Shown here: positions 1-10,224 of the stretch, in pieces | Layout: each line of letters begins with the position of its first letter | Numbering within the stretch: position 1 is the stretch's first letter | Assembly: GCF_030272615.1 (NCBI RefSeq) | Contig: NC_081410.1 | Location: forward strand, 225,545,415 to 225,609,414 | Direction: 5' to 3' | Source: Cryptomeria japonica | Lineage: Eukaryota; Streptophyta; Pinopsida; Cupressales; Cupressaceae | Length of the DNA stretch: 64,000 nucleotides | Translations under genes and position numbers: made by a program | Notes under the pieces: model-generated | The model's database searches: none | The model's input: the letters and a program-made list of their open reading frames with translations, nothing else | Told to the model about the DNA's origin: nothing

Positions 1-134
1 CAAGATGAGAGCATACTCTCCTACCTTTATGCTTTTATTAAAGACACATAAGACAATGGATCATTCCATTTTAATTAATATCTAGGTGCCTAATTTAATA
101 AATGCACAATATTTGGTTGAATCAGCTAAGCAAC

Positions 135-298
135 CTGCAAAACAACTTGATTAGTAGTTTGAAAAATGGAGTCTTCAAAAAGCGTCTTCCAAAACAACTA
201 GATTAGTAGTTTGAAAAATGGATTCTTCAACAAGCGTCCTGCAAAACAACTTGATTAGTAGTTTGAAAAATAGTCTCTTCAACAAGCGTCTTGCAAAA
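135..298. repeat. Tandem repeat, three copies of about 52 bp
   Basis: Three consecutive units start near 136, 188 and 240. Each carries the core AACTTGATTAGTAGTTTGAA followed by a GTCTTCAA...AAGCGTC segment. The copies differ by a few substitutions. The block lies in the presumed leader of the gypsy-like element at the left edge. Confidence 0.85.
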
Positions 299-762
299 GA
301 CAACAAAATGACAAAAATATTATTTTATTTTTTATTTTTTGGGAATAAGTAGAAAAACATGAATAAAAACTTTTTTACTAATGACAAATGTGGATTTGGA
401 GGAAGCTTTGATGGGTAAATGGGGTTTGACTAGGTTTTTGCCACTTTCCAAGGGATAAGCAAGCAAAAAATGGGGATTTTAGAGGAGAGATGAAGGAATA
501 GGAAACTTTGTCCAAGAGGGACAAAGAAGCAAAAGTTGGAGATGGATAATATGGGAAAAATTTGGAGGTGATTAGATAAAAGGGGAAGGAGTTATGGCAA
601 CCCTAAAAATAGAGGAATGTGGGATTTTGGGCTTCAAAAAGTGGATTTTTGGGATAAGGCCCCCAAGGAAGGAAATGTGGAAAATGGAAATGCGGAGAAT
701 CTAGTGAAGTTTGAAGGAAAATGGAGTTAAGATAAAGAAGATATGGTGAAAAAACCCTAGAT

Positions 763-1190
763 TTAACAGAGCAGACAGTCGCACTAAACAGAATTAAAAA
801 AAAATGTCAAAGGTCCAGATTTCTGATTGTCTAGATAGACAAGAGCATACTCTCCTACTTTCACACTTTCCTACGGTCAGACAGATTATGATTAAACAGA
901 GCAGATAACAGGAAATGAAAAGAAAATGTAGACTACAGGTAGTGCCTAAAAATTTTAGACAGATTAACAGAGCAGACAGTCACACTAATCAGATGGAAAA
1001 GTGCCAAAGGTATGGATTTCTGATTGTCTAGATAGACAAGAGCATACTCTCCTATTTTCACACTTTCCTATGGTCAGAGCATACAGTCGCACTAAACAAA
1101 ATTAAAAAAAAAAAGTGCCAAAGGTCTGGATTTCTAATTGTCTATATAGACAAGAGTATACTCTCCTACTTTCACACAGATTATAATAAA
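763..1190. repeat. Leader repeat, three copies of about 115 bp
   Basis: Copies lie at about 763-890, 965-1078 and 1079-1190. They share the order ACAGAGCAGACAGTCGCACTAA, AAAGGTC(C/T)GGATTTCT, GTCTAGATAGACAAGAGCATACTCTCCTA. A partial fourth copy (GAGCATACTCTCCTAC) sits at 7-25, so the repeat may continue to the left of the window. Within each unit GTCTA-GA-TAGAC forms a small palindrome. Confidence 0.85.
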
Positions 1191-1422
1191 ACAGAGCAAA
1201 TAACAGATCAGATAATAGATCAAATAACAGAGTTATCATGTTGAAACTGAAATAGAAACAGAAAAGAAACAGAATGAGGAGGAGCCAATGCGCAGAAATA
1301 CAGAGCTGCTATTCTAGAACCTGCGAAAAAGATATATATATATATATTTTGCAGTCGTGCTATTCTGGAACCTGCATCTCACAACTCACAAAAACTTAAA
1401 AAAAATTAGTTCTTAGGGACAT

Positions 1423-1442
1423 GGGTCCCACCGGGCATGCCA
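1423..1442 (-). other. Primer binding site of gypsy-like element
   Basis: On the minus strand this reads TGGCATGCCCGGTGGGACCC, three bases after the end of the LTR. The TGG start and GC-rich body fit an LTR-retrotransposon primer site. I recall near-identical sites, proposed to pair with a tRNA-Arg-type 3' end, in plant Tat/Ogre gypsy elements; that assignment is from memory. The site fixes the orientation (minus) and identifies the adjacent LTR as the 5' LTR. Confidence 0.65.
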
Positions 1443-1445
1443 AAA

Positions 1446-2519
1446 TGAAGAGGTGAAAACATATTAGAAGGTCAAATGATCAAAAACATAACGAAATAAA
1501 CATGCAAAATGCTAAAATATCATAAAAAGACCATTTCACCTTGCTATTTTACCTTCTCCTTCGGATTGAGCTTGATGAAGTGAAGGCGCCCCTTGATAAT
1601 GCTCCACTTGATGTGCTCCTTTGATTGCTGGATGTGGATGGCTCTCCAATGTTGTGCACAAATGGAATGGATTTGGAAAATGATAAGGATGAGATGATCA
1701 AGTTGCTAAGATGATTTCCTGGGCTCAAAAGGGCAGCATAAGCTTACTAGATTTTGAGATGTTTTGAATGAAGGGATGGAGCCCTTTATTTATAGGAAGA
1801 GGAGAGAAAAAAGGATGGCTAGGATGGATTCGAGATGAATGGCTAGGATTTACTTGTGAACTCACACAAGGTCCAAGAGAGGGTGTGGAGACCAAGAAAT
1901 ATGTCTTAAAGGCATTTCGTATCTCCACACTCCACAAGGTCCATTGGAGGAATTAAAAATTCACCAAAAAAGAATATCATGGGGATTGGAGGAATAAAAA
2001 AGAACTAAAAATTCTTTGGGAGAGGGGATGCCTGGAGGAATGTGAGATTTCAAAAATCTTACATTCACCTAGGAAAAGAGTATTTAAAAGCAAGGAGTTG
2101 ACTTTGTGGCTAATAATGTTGATTAGCCATTAACGATTCATTAAGAGGGGGATTAGAGGAAATGTTAGGTGGGATTAGGATAATATGACTAGGAGAGAGA
2201 ATGAGTGGAGGGAATAAAAAAAAATTAGAAGAATAATGTTAAGTGAGTTTAGGGAGTTTCTAGAAGAATTTATTAGGTTAATGATGAATTAAGAAGATGA
2301 TTTGTAGGAATCATGTAGGTTAACTAATTAATTGAAATTAATTAGCTAAGAGGAAGAATAAAGAAAGGGATTGATTTATTAAATAAATCAATCACATGCT
2401 ATAGTGACAATATTAATTATATTTAATTAATATTGAGGAGAATTTGAATTAACATAATTAATTGATTAATTATGTGAGGAAATAAAAATAATAAAAATAA
2501 TTATTTTTAAGTGTCTACA
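1446..2519 (-). mobile_element. 5' LTR of gypsy-like element
   Basis: On the minus strand the LTR starts TGTAGACAC at 2519 and ends just before the primer site near 1446, about 1.07 kb. A TATA-like box lies at 1783-1794. The outer 2380-2519 part is A+T-rich with ATTAATTAAT runs. The same terminal pattern (TGTAxACACxT on the minus strand) ends the LTRs at 7136 and, with one changed base, at 63101. So the window contains three relatives of one family in the same orientation. The small ORFs inside (1725-1956, both strands) are not genes. Confidence 0.65.
1783..1794 (-). promoter_or_regulatory. TATA-like box in gypsy-like LTR
   Basis: The minus strand reads TATAAATAAAGG, a good plant TATA box, about 730 bp into the LTR. 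Related LTRs carry boxes at equivalent places (6403-6414 and 62764-62774), which supports a functional origin. Confidence 0.55.
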
Positions 2520-3369
2520 GTGAGGATCCACGACAAAATAGGGCAAGCTTGTAACTTCCTCAGTTGCGGTAGATGCTTAGTTGTGCTACAATGAAATGTC
2601 ATCCTTTCAGTGACTATTAGTTTAGCTTTCTTTTGTGTTATTTGAATGGTTTCTTTCACTGAAGTGAAAGTAAATGTTATTTGTTAATTATGTAAAAACT
2701 ATGGCCTGGTGGCTATTTAAGCTGAAAAGCTTGCCTTTAAACGGGTTCTAAAACTGTGATTTTAGAAACAATAGAAAAAAAATGTATACGAATTGTGGGA
2801 AATGAAATAATGGCTGATTATTAATGGAATGTTGTGATATCTTCGAATCTGTGCATTCTGAGATTCACAATTCTTCTTAGGTTGTTATGTGGGCATAATT
2901 TAATCTGATAATCAGTTATCTTTGCATTTCCTTTCGGTTCATATTTCTTATAGATTGTTGGAAGACTCACATGGTGTTAATCTTCTTGATCCCCCTTGCC
3001 CTGTGGGGTACAAGAGAGTCTCAATTAAGCTACTAGTTTCTCTTGCTAAGTTACCATTGTGTTTTTGAATGTATGCAGTAAATATATATTAATCAGGTTC
3101 TGTGAACTCCTCTTTGAACAATTTCTCAGGAAAATTTAAGCGTTTATTTGTGCTGATGGATAAATGTTGAAGCCTTTTCAATACTTTCTAGTTAAAAGTG
3201 TTACTAAAATCAATTGTACAGTTAATTCATTGTAAATCATATGAGGAGCTGCCCTCTAATGCTAAGGTTGAATTATCATTAATTCTTCCAACTATTGGTA
3301 TAGTTGTTTCTTTCTAAAGGGTGAATCAGAGTCATATTTTGTTTTATATTAAGATTTCAGAAAAGAGAC
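2520..3369. other. Unassigned sequence, no gene seen
   Basis: Between the gypsy-like LTR and the copia fragment there is unique-looking sequence with no ORF of note, no splice-supported exon and no clear repeat. It may be the original target or the eroded 5' part of an older element. Confidence 0.5.
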
Positions 3370-3787
3370 AAATCTATTTACCAACAGTAGCAGACTAATT
3401 TCATGGTTGAGCAAGAAACATAGTTGTACATCACTATCAACAATTGAATCAGAATATGTTGCAGCAACAACTAATTGTACATGGGTATTATGGATTAAGC
3501 AAATGTTGAAGGACATAAAGGTAAAATGCAAGGAATCTATAACTTTTTACTGTGATAATATGGCAGCAATTGATATATCAAAGAATCTGGTATTTCACTC
3601 AAAGATTAAACATGTTTCTATCAAATTTAATTTTCTGAAAAAGAATGTTGAAGCAAAAGAAGTGAAATTGGTTTATGTGAATACTAAAGAACAGATTGCA
3701 GATATTTTTACGAAGCCTTTGCCTAAGGACACTTTTGAATATCTCAGAGAGCAGCTTGGAGTTCTTCCCCCACTGGTAGAGACTTAG
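3370..3787 (+). pseudogene. Copia pol 3' fragment (RNase H C-terminus)
   Basis: The frame reads RLISWLSKKHS, then TIESEYVAA, FYCDN, AIDISKNLVFHSKIKH, LVYVNTKEQIADIFTKPLP and ends LPPLVET-stop at 3787. These are the conserved C-terminal landmarks of Ty1-copia RNase H, including the ESEY and DN acidic residues and the ADIFTKPL tail. Everything upstream (gag, protease, integrase, reverse transcriptase) is missing: the element is truncated near 3370. The same tail is found in the full-length copia element at 13480-13773 (minus), and the two proteins are close. An LTR follows at 4124. Confidence 0.9.
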
Positions 3788-4123
3788 ACAGTTGATGTTT
3801 GTCATCAACCGACAAAATTAACAGAGAAATATTTTATTCTGACTTTGATGAGGAGAGCTACTTCTCAGGGGGAGTAGTTGGTATTTTGTATTTATATTCC
3901 ATTTTGTATTGCTTTGGCATTTGATGTCAAAGGGGGAGAGATATTATGGAAAAACATATTATCTTTTGGGAGAGATTATTCCTAGGGGGAGAGATATTAT
4001 GTATTTTGATTTCTGGTTAATGATCTCTTTGGGAGATTGTTGGTTTTTGGTTTTTGGCATTTCTGTTTCGGCACTTTGATGGTTTTTCCATCTTGTGTTG
4101 CCATCAATGCCAAAGGAGGAGAT
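3788..4123 (+). promoter_or_regulatory. Copia 3' untranslated region with repeated polypurine tracts
   Basis: After the pol stop several purine-rich tracts precede the LTR: AAAGGGGGAGAGATATTATG near 3928, AGGGGGAGAGATATTATG near 3983 and AAAGGAGGAGAT at 4112-4123. The last directly abuts TGTTGG, the LTR start, and is the probable primer for plus-strand synthesis. Multiplied polypurine tracts are reported for the Sirevirus lineage of copia; here the repetition is seen directly, the lineage is inferred. Confidence 0.7.
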
Positions 4124-5164
4124 TGTTGGTATTTTGGATATGTTGATATGGTTCTGTCATTGATGTCAACACTTGTTAACACTTGTCAACACTTATCAGC
4201 ACTTGGATATCTTTGGTTTTGTCGACCGACATGTTAGTGACTTATGCACAGTCACCGGTATTTGGTTCACCAGCAGGTTATATTGTTCACCGACACTTGG
4301 AATGACTTGGAGACTAGCTGGTTATGTTGAAGACATTATTTGATCACTTGGTTTTGGTGATTTGGTTATTGATCTATTCGGGTTTTCATATTTGTTGTTA
4401 CCAGCAAGCATATCTATTCCAGATCAACATGACACTTTATGGAGATGACTTATTATTATTGTAAATGCATTGAGCTGACATCATGCATTGGATATTGATT
4501 CATTTGTAATTGATTTTATTGTAATATCTCTTAGTGAGTCGACCTACTCAATTGGTCTTAGGTTATGGTATAAATGTAAGATCTCATTTGTGAGATTAAT
4601 ATAGGATTGAAATGGTAATGTAAGGAAGTGCAAATATGCGAAAATAAGCAGAGCTATACATGGAGACATCATTTAAAGATTGAAGGAAGGTTTTGAGAAG
4701 ATAATCAGAGCTTAACCGGTACTGAATCTAGCATATGAAGATGCTACTTTGAGTAGTACATTATCATTGGATTTAACCATCCAATTGTAGTTAGTGTGAC
4801 TCCCATTTTGTGTTTGAGCAGTGAGCTCTAGGCAGTTGGCCTTTCTGCATGTGCAAACTCCATATTGTACACACATACTATCTATAGTAGTATCATTTGA
4901 TTGTGGTTAAGGCTTCCCACCATGGTTTTTCCCCTTACAGGGTTTCCACATACAAATATTTGTGTTATGTGTTGTGGATGTTATTTTCTTTTTGTTTCAT
5001 GCATTAATCTTTACCGGTACTACAATTAACTGATAAAACTATCTACCGACATAAAGTTTGGTTTACCGACATTAAGCATTAAGTTTTGGTTAAGTTAATT
5101 TTGGTTTGAATTTTTTGGACAACTGATTCACCTCCCTCCTCTCAGTTGTCTTCGGGATCTAACA
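4124..5164 (+). mobile_element. Copia 3' LTR
   Basis: The LTR starts TGTTGGTATTTTGG right after a polypurine tract and ends CTCAGTTGTCTTCGGGATCTAACA, about 1041 bp. A TATA-like GTATAAAT lies at 4568-4575, followed by AAGATCTCATTTG, a block kept in the related LTRs at 7237-8358, 11906-13124 and 32325-33542. The 3' half has the conserved CCCACCATGGTTTTTCC and ACTGATTCACC-CCTCCTCTCAGTTGT signatures. No matching 5' LTR is present. Confidence 0.85.
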
Positions 5165-5330
5165 TGATAATTTTCTCCAGTATGATGGTGTTCTTCATAT
5201 TTTTGGCCGACCAGATGCTTATAGCATGTTGCAGATGTTCAATGCATAATTCTTGGAGTTGTTCATATTCGAGGCGTGTGATATGGGTTCATGCTATGTC
5301 TTGGTCAACATTGCTTAGTCCGCATTTGAT
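5165..5330. other. Unassigned spacer
   Basis: This short stretch lies between a copia LTR and a gypsy-like fragment. It carries a 62-codon ORF (5146-5334) that starts inside the LTR and matches nothing I know. It is probably older target sequence. Confidence 0.4.
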
Positions 5331-5483
5331 TTAATAAAATATTTCAATTAAATTAATTAATAGGAGGACATGAAATGAATTAAATAAATTAATCTTTTCA
5401 AATTAACTATTTAATAGAAGAATAATAATTAAATAAATATAAATATTTATTTATTTGCTCATAGCCATTTTTATGTGTATACA

Positions 5484-5499
5484 TTTTGCCCCTCTTTGA
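5484..5499 (-). other. Polypurine tract of gypsy-like element
   Basis: On the minus strand TCAAAGAGGGGCAAAA directly precedes the LTR start TGTATACAC. The same tract occurs at 63102-63117. Confidence 0.7.
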
Positions 5500-5543
5500 A
5501 ATGATGTTGAGACAACATTATTTCAAAGATTAAATCAAGTCTC

Positions 5544-5650
5544 GATAATGCGCCTGATGGAGATAAAAAAATCCTGATTGTGTGCCCCCTTAGGAGATTG
5601 ATCGTAAAATTGTTGAAAAATTAAGATAAGCGATTAATCTCACAATAATT
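5544..5650. repeat. Internal direct repeat, copy A
   Basis: This copy starts GATAATGCGCCTGATGGAGA and ends CACAATAATT. It pairs with copy B at 5865-5969, about 320 bp away, with roughly 85 to 90 percent identity by eye. Both carry CCCCTxAGGAGATTGATCGT. Confidence 0.85.
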
Positions 5651-5864
5651 AAAAAGGTCCTTCAATTAAATTTATTTGTGAAAAATAAATAAAATTGCCC
5701 CACTTAAAGTATTAATTACCCTTTCAAATGGTAATTATAAAATTAACCTAGGTTATTTTATCCTCATTTGCATCCTTGTCAGCTTGTGGAGTGAAAACAA
5801 TTGTCTTGTTGAGCTGGCAAAATGGTGATTCTGTTCGAGAACCATCAATTTGAGTTTGTACTAT

Positions 5865-5969
5865 GATAATGTGCCTGATGGAGATAAAAATATCGACTGT
5901 GTGTCCCCTCAGGAGATTGATCGTGAAATTGTTGAAAATTTTGGACAAGCGATTAATCTCACGATAATT
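5865..5969. repeat. Internal direct repeat, copy B
   Basis: Second copy of the repeat at 5544-5650, inside the same short gypsy-like element. The spurious ORF 5748-5948 overlaps it and is not a gene. Confidence 0.85.
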
Positions 5970-6402
5970 GAAAATGTGTCGACTTGAATTTCATCTTCAG
6001 AATACTACCTACAGCATATTAGTCTCACAAAATATAAAGGAAATGCTACAGGAAATTGAAACTCAACAAATGAAACTACATGAAAAGAATATAAAATAAA
6101 AACATTATTACCTTCATAATTTAAGTCTCATTGTGTCCTAACTCCATTGTTCCTAGTTGTAGATGATTTGCTCTCAAACAAGCACTGGTAGCTTCCAAGA
6201 TGGCATATGAAGAATGGACTGATAGTTAACTGATACTATGATATGCAAATGATATTAAGCTAAAATGATATGAAAATGATTTATGCTCAAAAACTCTAAA
6301 ATGCTATTTGCTTCAAACAAAAACTCACAGATGCAAAATCAAGACTTCTAGATGAAAATATGATTAGCTATTAGTCTATTAGTTTCAAAATGGCTTAGGA
6401 GA

Positions 6403-6414
6403 CCTCTTTTTATA
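6403..6414 (-). promoter_or_regulatory. TATA-like box in gypsy-like LTR
   Basis: The minus strand reads TATAAAAAGAGG, in the middle of the 5' LTR that starts at 7136. Confidence 0.5.
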
Positions 6415-7231
6415 GATTTTTAAGTGCATGAGCTTAGGTGGCAAAGATCAACGATCATGATCAAATGTTGCAGATTGGATGGCTATGAGCAAGAAGTTGA
6501 AGGTTATGAGAAAGGGGGAAGGAGAAGACAAGTTTCACTCATCTCACCTTGACTGAGGAGAAGACTTGAGAGAATATAGGATAGTTGGAGAAGATGTAGG
6601 AATGAGAGGACAAGTGGACTCAAGTCCTCCTAAGATAGAGGGATGTTGGAGAGAATATAGAAGAAGGTTAAGAAATATGTGTACGTACACAATATTTCAT
6701 TTATTTTAGAAGTTGGAGATAAGTGGCTAATAAATGTTTTATTTATTTTAATTTTGTTGAATTAATTTAGCCACATGATGGATGAGTTGGAAAAGGAAAG
6801 ATGAAGTGGAGATGGAAAGATGAGTTGGAAAAGGGATTAAATAATTAAAAAATTATTTAATATTTGAGACTATGGGATAGAAGAATAACCTTTAAATATT
6901 AGATATTTAATTGACTGGTTAGAGGGATAATTAAATATTAGATATTTAATTAATTGATTAGAGGAAAAAGATTAATTAATTAATTAATAAAATATTTCAA
7001 TTAAATTAATTAATAGAAGGACATGAAATGAATTAAATAAATTAATCTTTTCAAATTAACTATTTAATAGAAGAATAATTATTAAATAAATATAAATATT
7101 TATTTAATTGCTCATAGTCATTTTTATGTGTATACAGTTATATTCTTGTAATTAAGTGAAGTGTGTTGAGCTGACCTTGTTAATGTTGATTTCATGTATA
7201 AATAAGTGTAATATGTTTGTAATTGAGTGTG

Positions 7232-7236
7232 TCGTG
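7232..7236. repeat. Target site duplication TCGTG, left
   Basis: TCGTG precedes the solo LTR and is repeated exactly at 8359-8363. Confidence 0.85.
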
Positions 7237-8358
7237 TGTTAGACAGTTCAAATAACTGGAAGACAACTGAGAGGGGGGGGGTGAATCAGTTGTCACAGAT
7301 TATCGAAACCATTAGCAATTTAAACTTTAATACTGGAACCCAAAATATTAATACTAGAATAGCAGATAAACCAATTAAGCATAAACAATAATCATAGAAT
7401 AAATACCATTCACACAACACCAAGATTTATATGTGGAAAACCCGGTAAAGGGAAAAACCACAGTGGGAATCCTACCCACAATCAGATAATACTTCTGCAG
7501 TAAGTATGTGAATTACAATTGAGGGGCTTGCACTTGCTGGAAGGCCAATAGCCTAGAGAACACTGCTCATCACAAAAGGAGCCTCATTGACTACATAGAA
7601 ATTCATACTACAATCCAGAGAAGTGTTGAACTGCAAAAGATAGCATCTCCTATGCCTGAGTACAGTTTTGGTTTAAGCTCAATATCGGAGGACTAAATTC
7701 TCTTACATAAACCCAATTTGATCTCCAATTATTGACCAAATCCTCTGCGTGAATGATATTAAATTAGTCGCACATTACATTCCTTGACCATGACCTCTAG
7801 CAATAACCATGATTATCTACAATGAGATCTTACATCTATATATACAAAACCATTAACCATAAAAAATTAGGTCGTCCACCAGACAATAAAACAATTACAT
7901 AATTACAAACCATGTCGGCCTTAGACAAAACAAATAATGTCAACACATAAGACATCCCAGAAATACATAAATAGGTCCTATCCACACACTTCAGCAATGA
8001 TCTTCGTCTGCTAAGTCTTGAACATGATCATCAACAACATCCTGGAACTCCACTAGAAGCTGAACCAACACCACTTATGCAATTCATCAAAGATCTCCAC
8101 CAAAAGCTCTGTTAGTGATAACATCCGATCATCAGACCAAAACCAACTGACCAAATATGAGCATGAGTATCATGAACAAGCCAATTCCATCACCAAACTA
8201 TACCGGAGCCTATCAGATCATGCCAGATCCAAGTTAACCAGAAACCACTCAGCCTACCGAGACCAAAAGGGTGTCAGTAAAGCATCCAAACAACTAGTGT
8301 TGACATCAATGACAAAACATCAATGCAACACATAATCAATTCCACCAAATGGCCAACA
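7237..8358 (-). mobile_element. Copia solo LTR, family 1
   Basis: On the minus strand it starts TGTTGGCCATTTGG at 8358 and ends at 7237 with the inverse of TGTTAGACAG, 1122 bp. The same sequence occurs as both LTRs of the full-length element at 11906-33542. It is flanked by the perfect 5-bp duplication TCGTG (7232-7236 and 8359-8363). There is no primer site or coding sequence, so it is a solo LTR left by LTR-LTR recombination. A TATA-like box (TATATATAG, minus) is at about 7836-7845. Confidence 0.93.
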
Positions 8359-8363
8359 TCGTG
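8359..8363. repeat. Target site duplication TCGTG, right
   Basis: Exact match to 7232-7236. Confidence 0.85.
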
Positions 8364-8862
8364 AAGTGTATAGATGAGAATTAGAATGTATATGCGCTGA
8401 ATGTATACATCTTTTGGAGGAAGAGAAGAAGTGTGAGAAGGAGATAGTTCTTATGTGCTTAATGAGAACTATGACCAGGCATTAAGATATGCTATTTATT
8501 CAGTTCATGATCTTATGGATGTAATTTGAATCTGTTTGTAAGATAGCGAGTCTTCCCTAGGGTTGTAGCCCTTGTTGTTTTTGAGTAGTGAGCTCTAGAC
8601 AGTGTGCTTGAATGTATGGGCATTCCCATTGTAATATTTCATATACTTCTAACAAAGTATCATCATATTGTGGGTAAGTTCCCAACATTGTTTTTCCCTT
8701 GACTAGGTTTTCCACATCAAAAATGTTGGTGTTATGTGTGTTCTTAATGTGTTGTTGATTTATGATTTCATGCTTAATTATCATATCTGAGAATAAGTTT
8801 AATTTGTGCAAGTTTGTGAGACAACTGATTCACCCCCTCCTCTGAGTTGTTTGTCGATTATC

Positions 8863-10224
8863 AAGCTATTTCATCAAATGAATGCTTGAATGCACGAGTG
8901 CTAGGTATGGAGTCTTAGATCTAAAATGTATTTATATGATGCCTTATATATGGTTCCCTAGGTAAATTACCAATAAGGCTAACCTCCAACAATCAAGTGT
9001 AGCCATGAGGACAAAATTCCATTAGGGAAGGGGAGTACTTATTCACATTCAAATTGGGTCCACTTTAAGAGGGACCAGGGCATCTTGGGGGGGACCTGGT
9101 CCAAAACCAATTCGCTCCATATTCTAGTCCTCCAAAAATAGGACCAGTAGATGGGAAATCAGGAACAAGCAACCTCAAGATGGGGCCCCACCTACCAGTG
9201 TCAACAAGTGACATCAAGGTTGGAGTGAATGGAGCCAAAACAAGCCTAGGGGCAATGAAAATGGGACATGATAAATTAATGAGTACAAACATGAGGTATG
9301 AATTGTACCAGATATAATTTATGATGCTACACAATCAAACTCAACTACTTAATGAGTCAATGCCACTATTTACTTGTGTCAATTTAGTCAATTTCATATT
9401 TTACTCATCAATTTAATACTAATTAGTTAATTAAGTTAAATCTAAATCAAATTAGGTGAGCATACAATTAAATTAGTTTACTAAATATAAAGTTAGTTAA
9501 TCAAGATCAATCTAGTTAACTAGTCAATCACATTAGTTGACTAATCAACCGAATTAATTAACTCTAAATCAAATATTTCCTCCTCTACATTAATTAAATA
9601 ATCTTGGCCATTCATATCTACACTTAAAAATATTTAAACCTACTATCCTTTCAAGAATTTGAGGGCTATCTTGATAATCTTTTTTTTCCTAATATCTAAA
9701 TCTTGCCATTGTCATGTTGTTGAAAAACATACATAACAATTGAACATCCACAATCCTTCTTTGAAGCACAAGGAAATCTACATCACACTCCATCTAAATT
9801 TTTAATGTATTTGAAGTAACAATTTTAATTATTGTTTTAAATGTGTATAGTATCTTAAAATTGGTATTTTTTAATTTCTACAAATGTTAACATGAAATAC
9901 ATAAATCCTCTCCCTTTTCATTCACCAAGATCTAGGCATGGGAAAAGTAAGAGTATACAACAATTAGGTCACTAACGTACTAGCGACAAGCCAAATAGTT
10001 CTATATTATATGTAATATGAAGAATTTAAACAATTAACTATCTCTAATTAACATTGCTATCCAATATAGCATAATTATTTCTACACCTAAATAGCATGAA
10101 GTACCTGCAACTTCTCTCCTCTTTCTCTCTCTATTTTTTGAATTTTTTCCATAGAATCTACCATGGAGAGGGGTCCTGCCCCCCTCTTGCTCCACTTGTA
10201 CCCCCCCCCCCTCCCCGATTCCAG
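8863..10224. other. Unassigned A+T-rich sequence
   Basis: No gene is seen. The stretch 9001-9260 is less A+T-rich and contains an 89-codon minus-strand frame (9065-9334) with no known family. 9350-9600 is full of degenerate short motifs around AATTAGTTAA and TAGTTGACTA. A C-rich run (10201-10217) lies at the right end, just before the LINE coding starts. Confidence 0.45.

Larger units (their letters stand above)
1..1422 (-). mobile_element. Gypsy-like element, 5' leader (internal region)
   Basis: This A+T-rich stretch lies just downstream, on the minus strand, of an LTR (1446-2519) and a primer binding site (1423-1442), so it is read as the untranslated leader of an element that runs off the left edge. 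It holds two tandem repeat blocks (135-298 and 763-1190) and no convincing gag or pol frame. Leaders with tandem repeats are common in large plant gypsy elements. The lineage (Tat/Ogre-like is my guess from the primer site) cannot be fixed because no coding domain is in the window. Confidence 0.55.
5331..7136 (-). mobile_element. Short gypsy-like LTR element, no coding region
   Basis: Two direct repeats of about 150 bp frame this unit: 5331-5483 and about 6983-7136, nearly identical and both ending GTGTATACA on the plus strand. Read on the minus strand, a 5' LTR (7136 to about 6050), a short internal segment and a polypurine tract (5484-5499) precede a 3' LTR that is cut off at 5331. The internal part is only about 0.55 kb and has no gag or pol. 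It is either a deletion derivative or a non-autonomous element. The internal sequence is related to the right-edge element at 63102-63270. Confidence 0.6.
7137..8862 (+). mobile_element. Copia LTR remnant split by a solo LTR
   Basis: The outer parts (7137-7236 and 8359-8862) form one plus-strand LTR fragment. It has the block GTAGTGAGCTCTAGxCAGTG, the TGTGGGTAAGTTCCCA-TTTTTCC motif and the terminal ACTGATTCACCCCCTCCTCTGAGTTGT. These also occur at 4790-5150 and 49230-49500. The left end is missing, and no TAACA terminus is seen at the right. The nested solo LTR (7237-8358) interrupts it. The ORF at 8557-8811 (minus) is a shadow inside the LTR. Confidence 0.65.

Noticed and set aside
8557..8811. 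84-codon ORF on the minus strand
   Set aside because: Lies antisense within a copia LTR; the same kind of frame recurs at 25914-26123 and 31372-31581 in other LTRs.
9065..9334. 89-codon Pro-rich minus-strand ORF
   Set aside because: No recognisable domain and no splice or repeat support; kept as unassigned.
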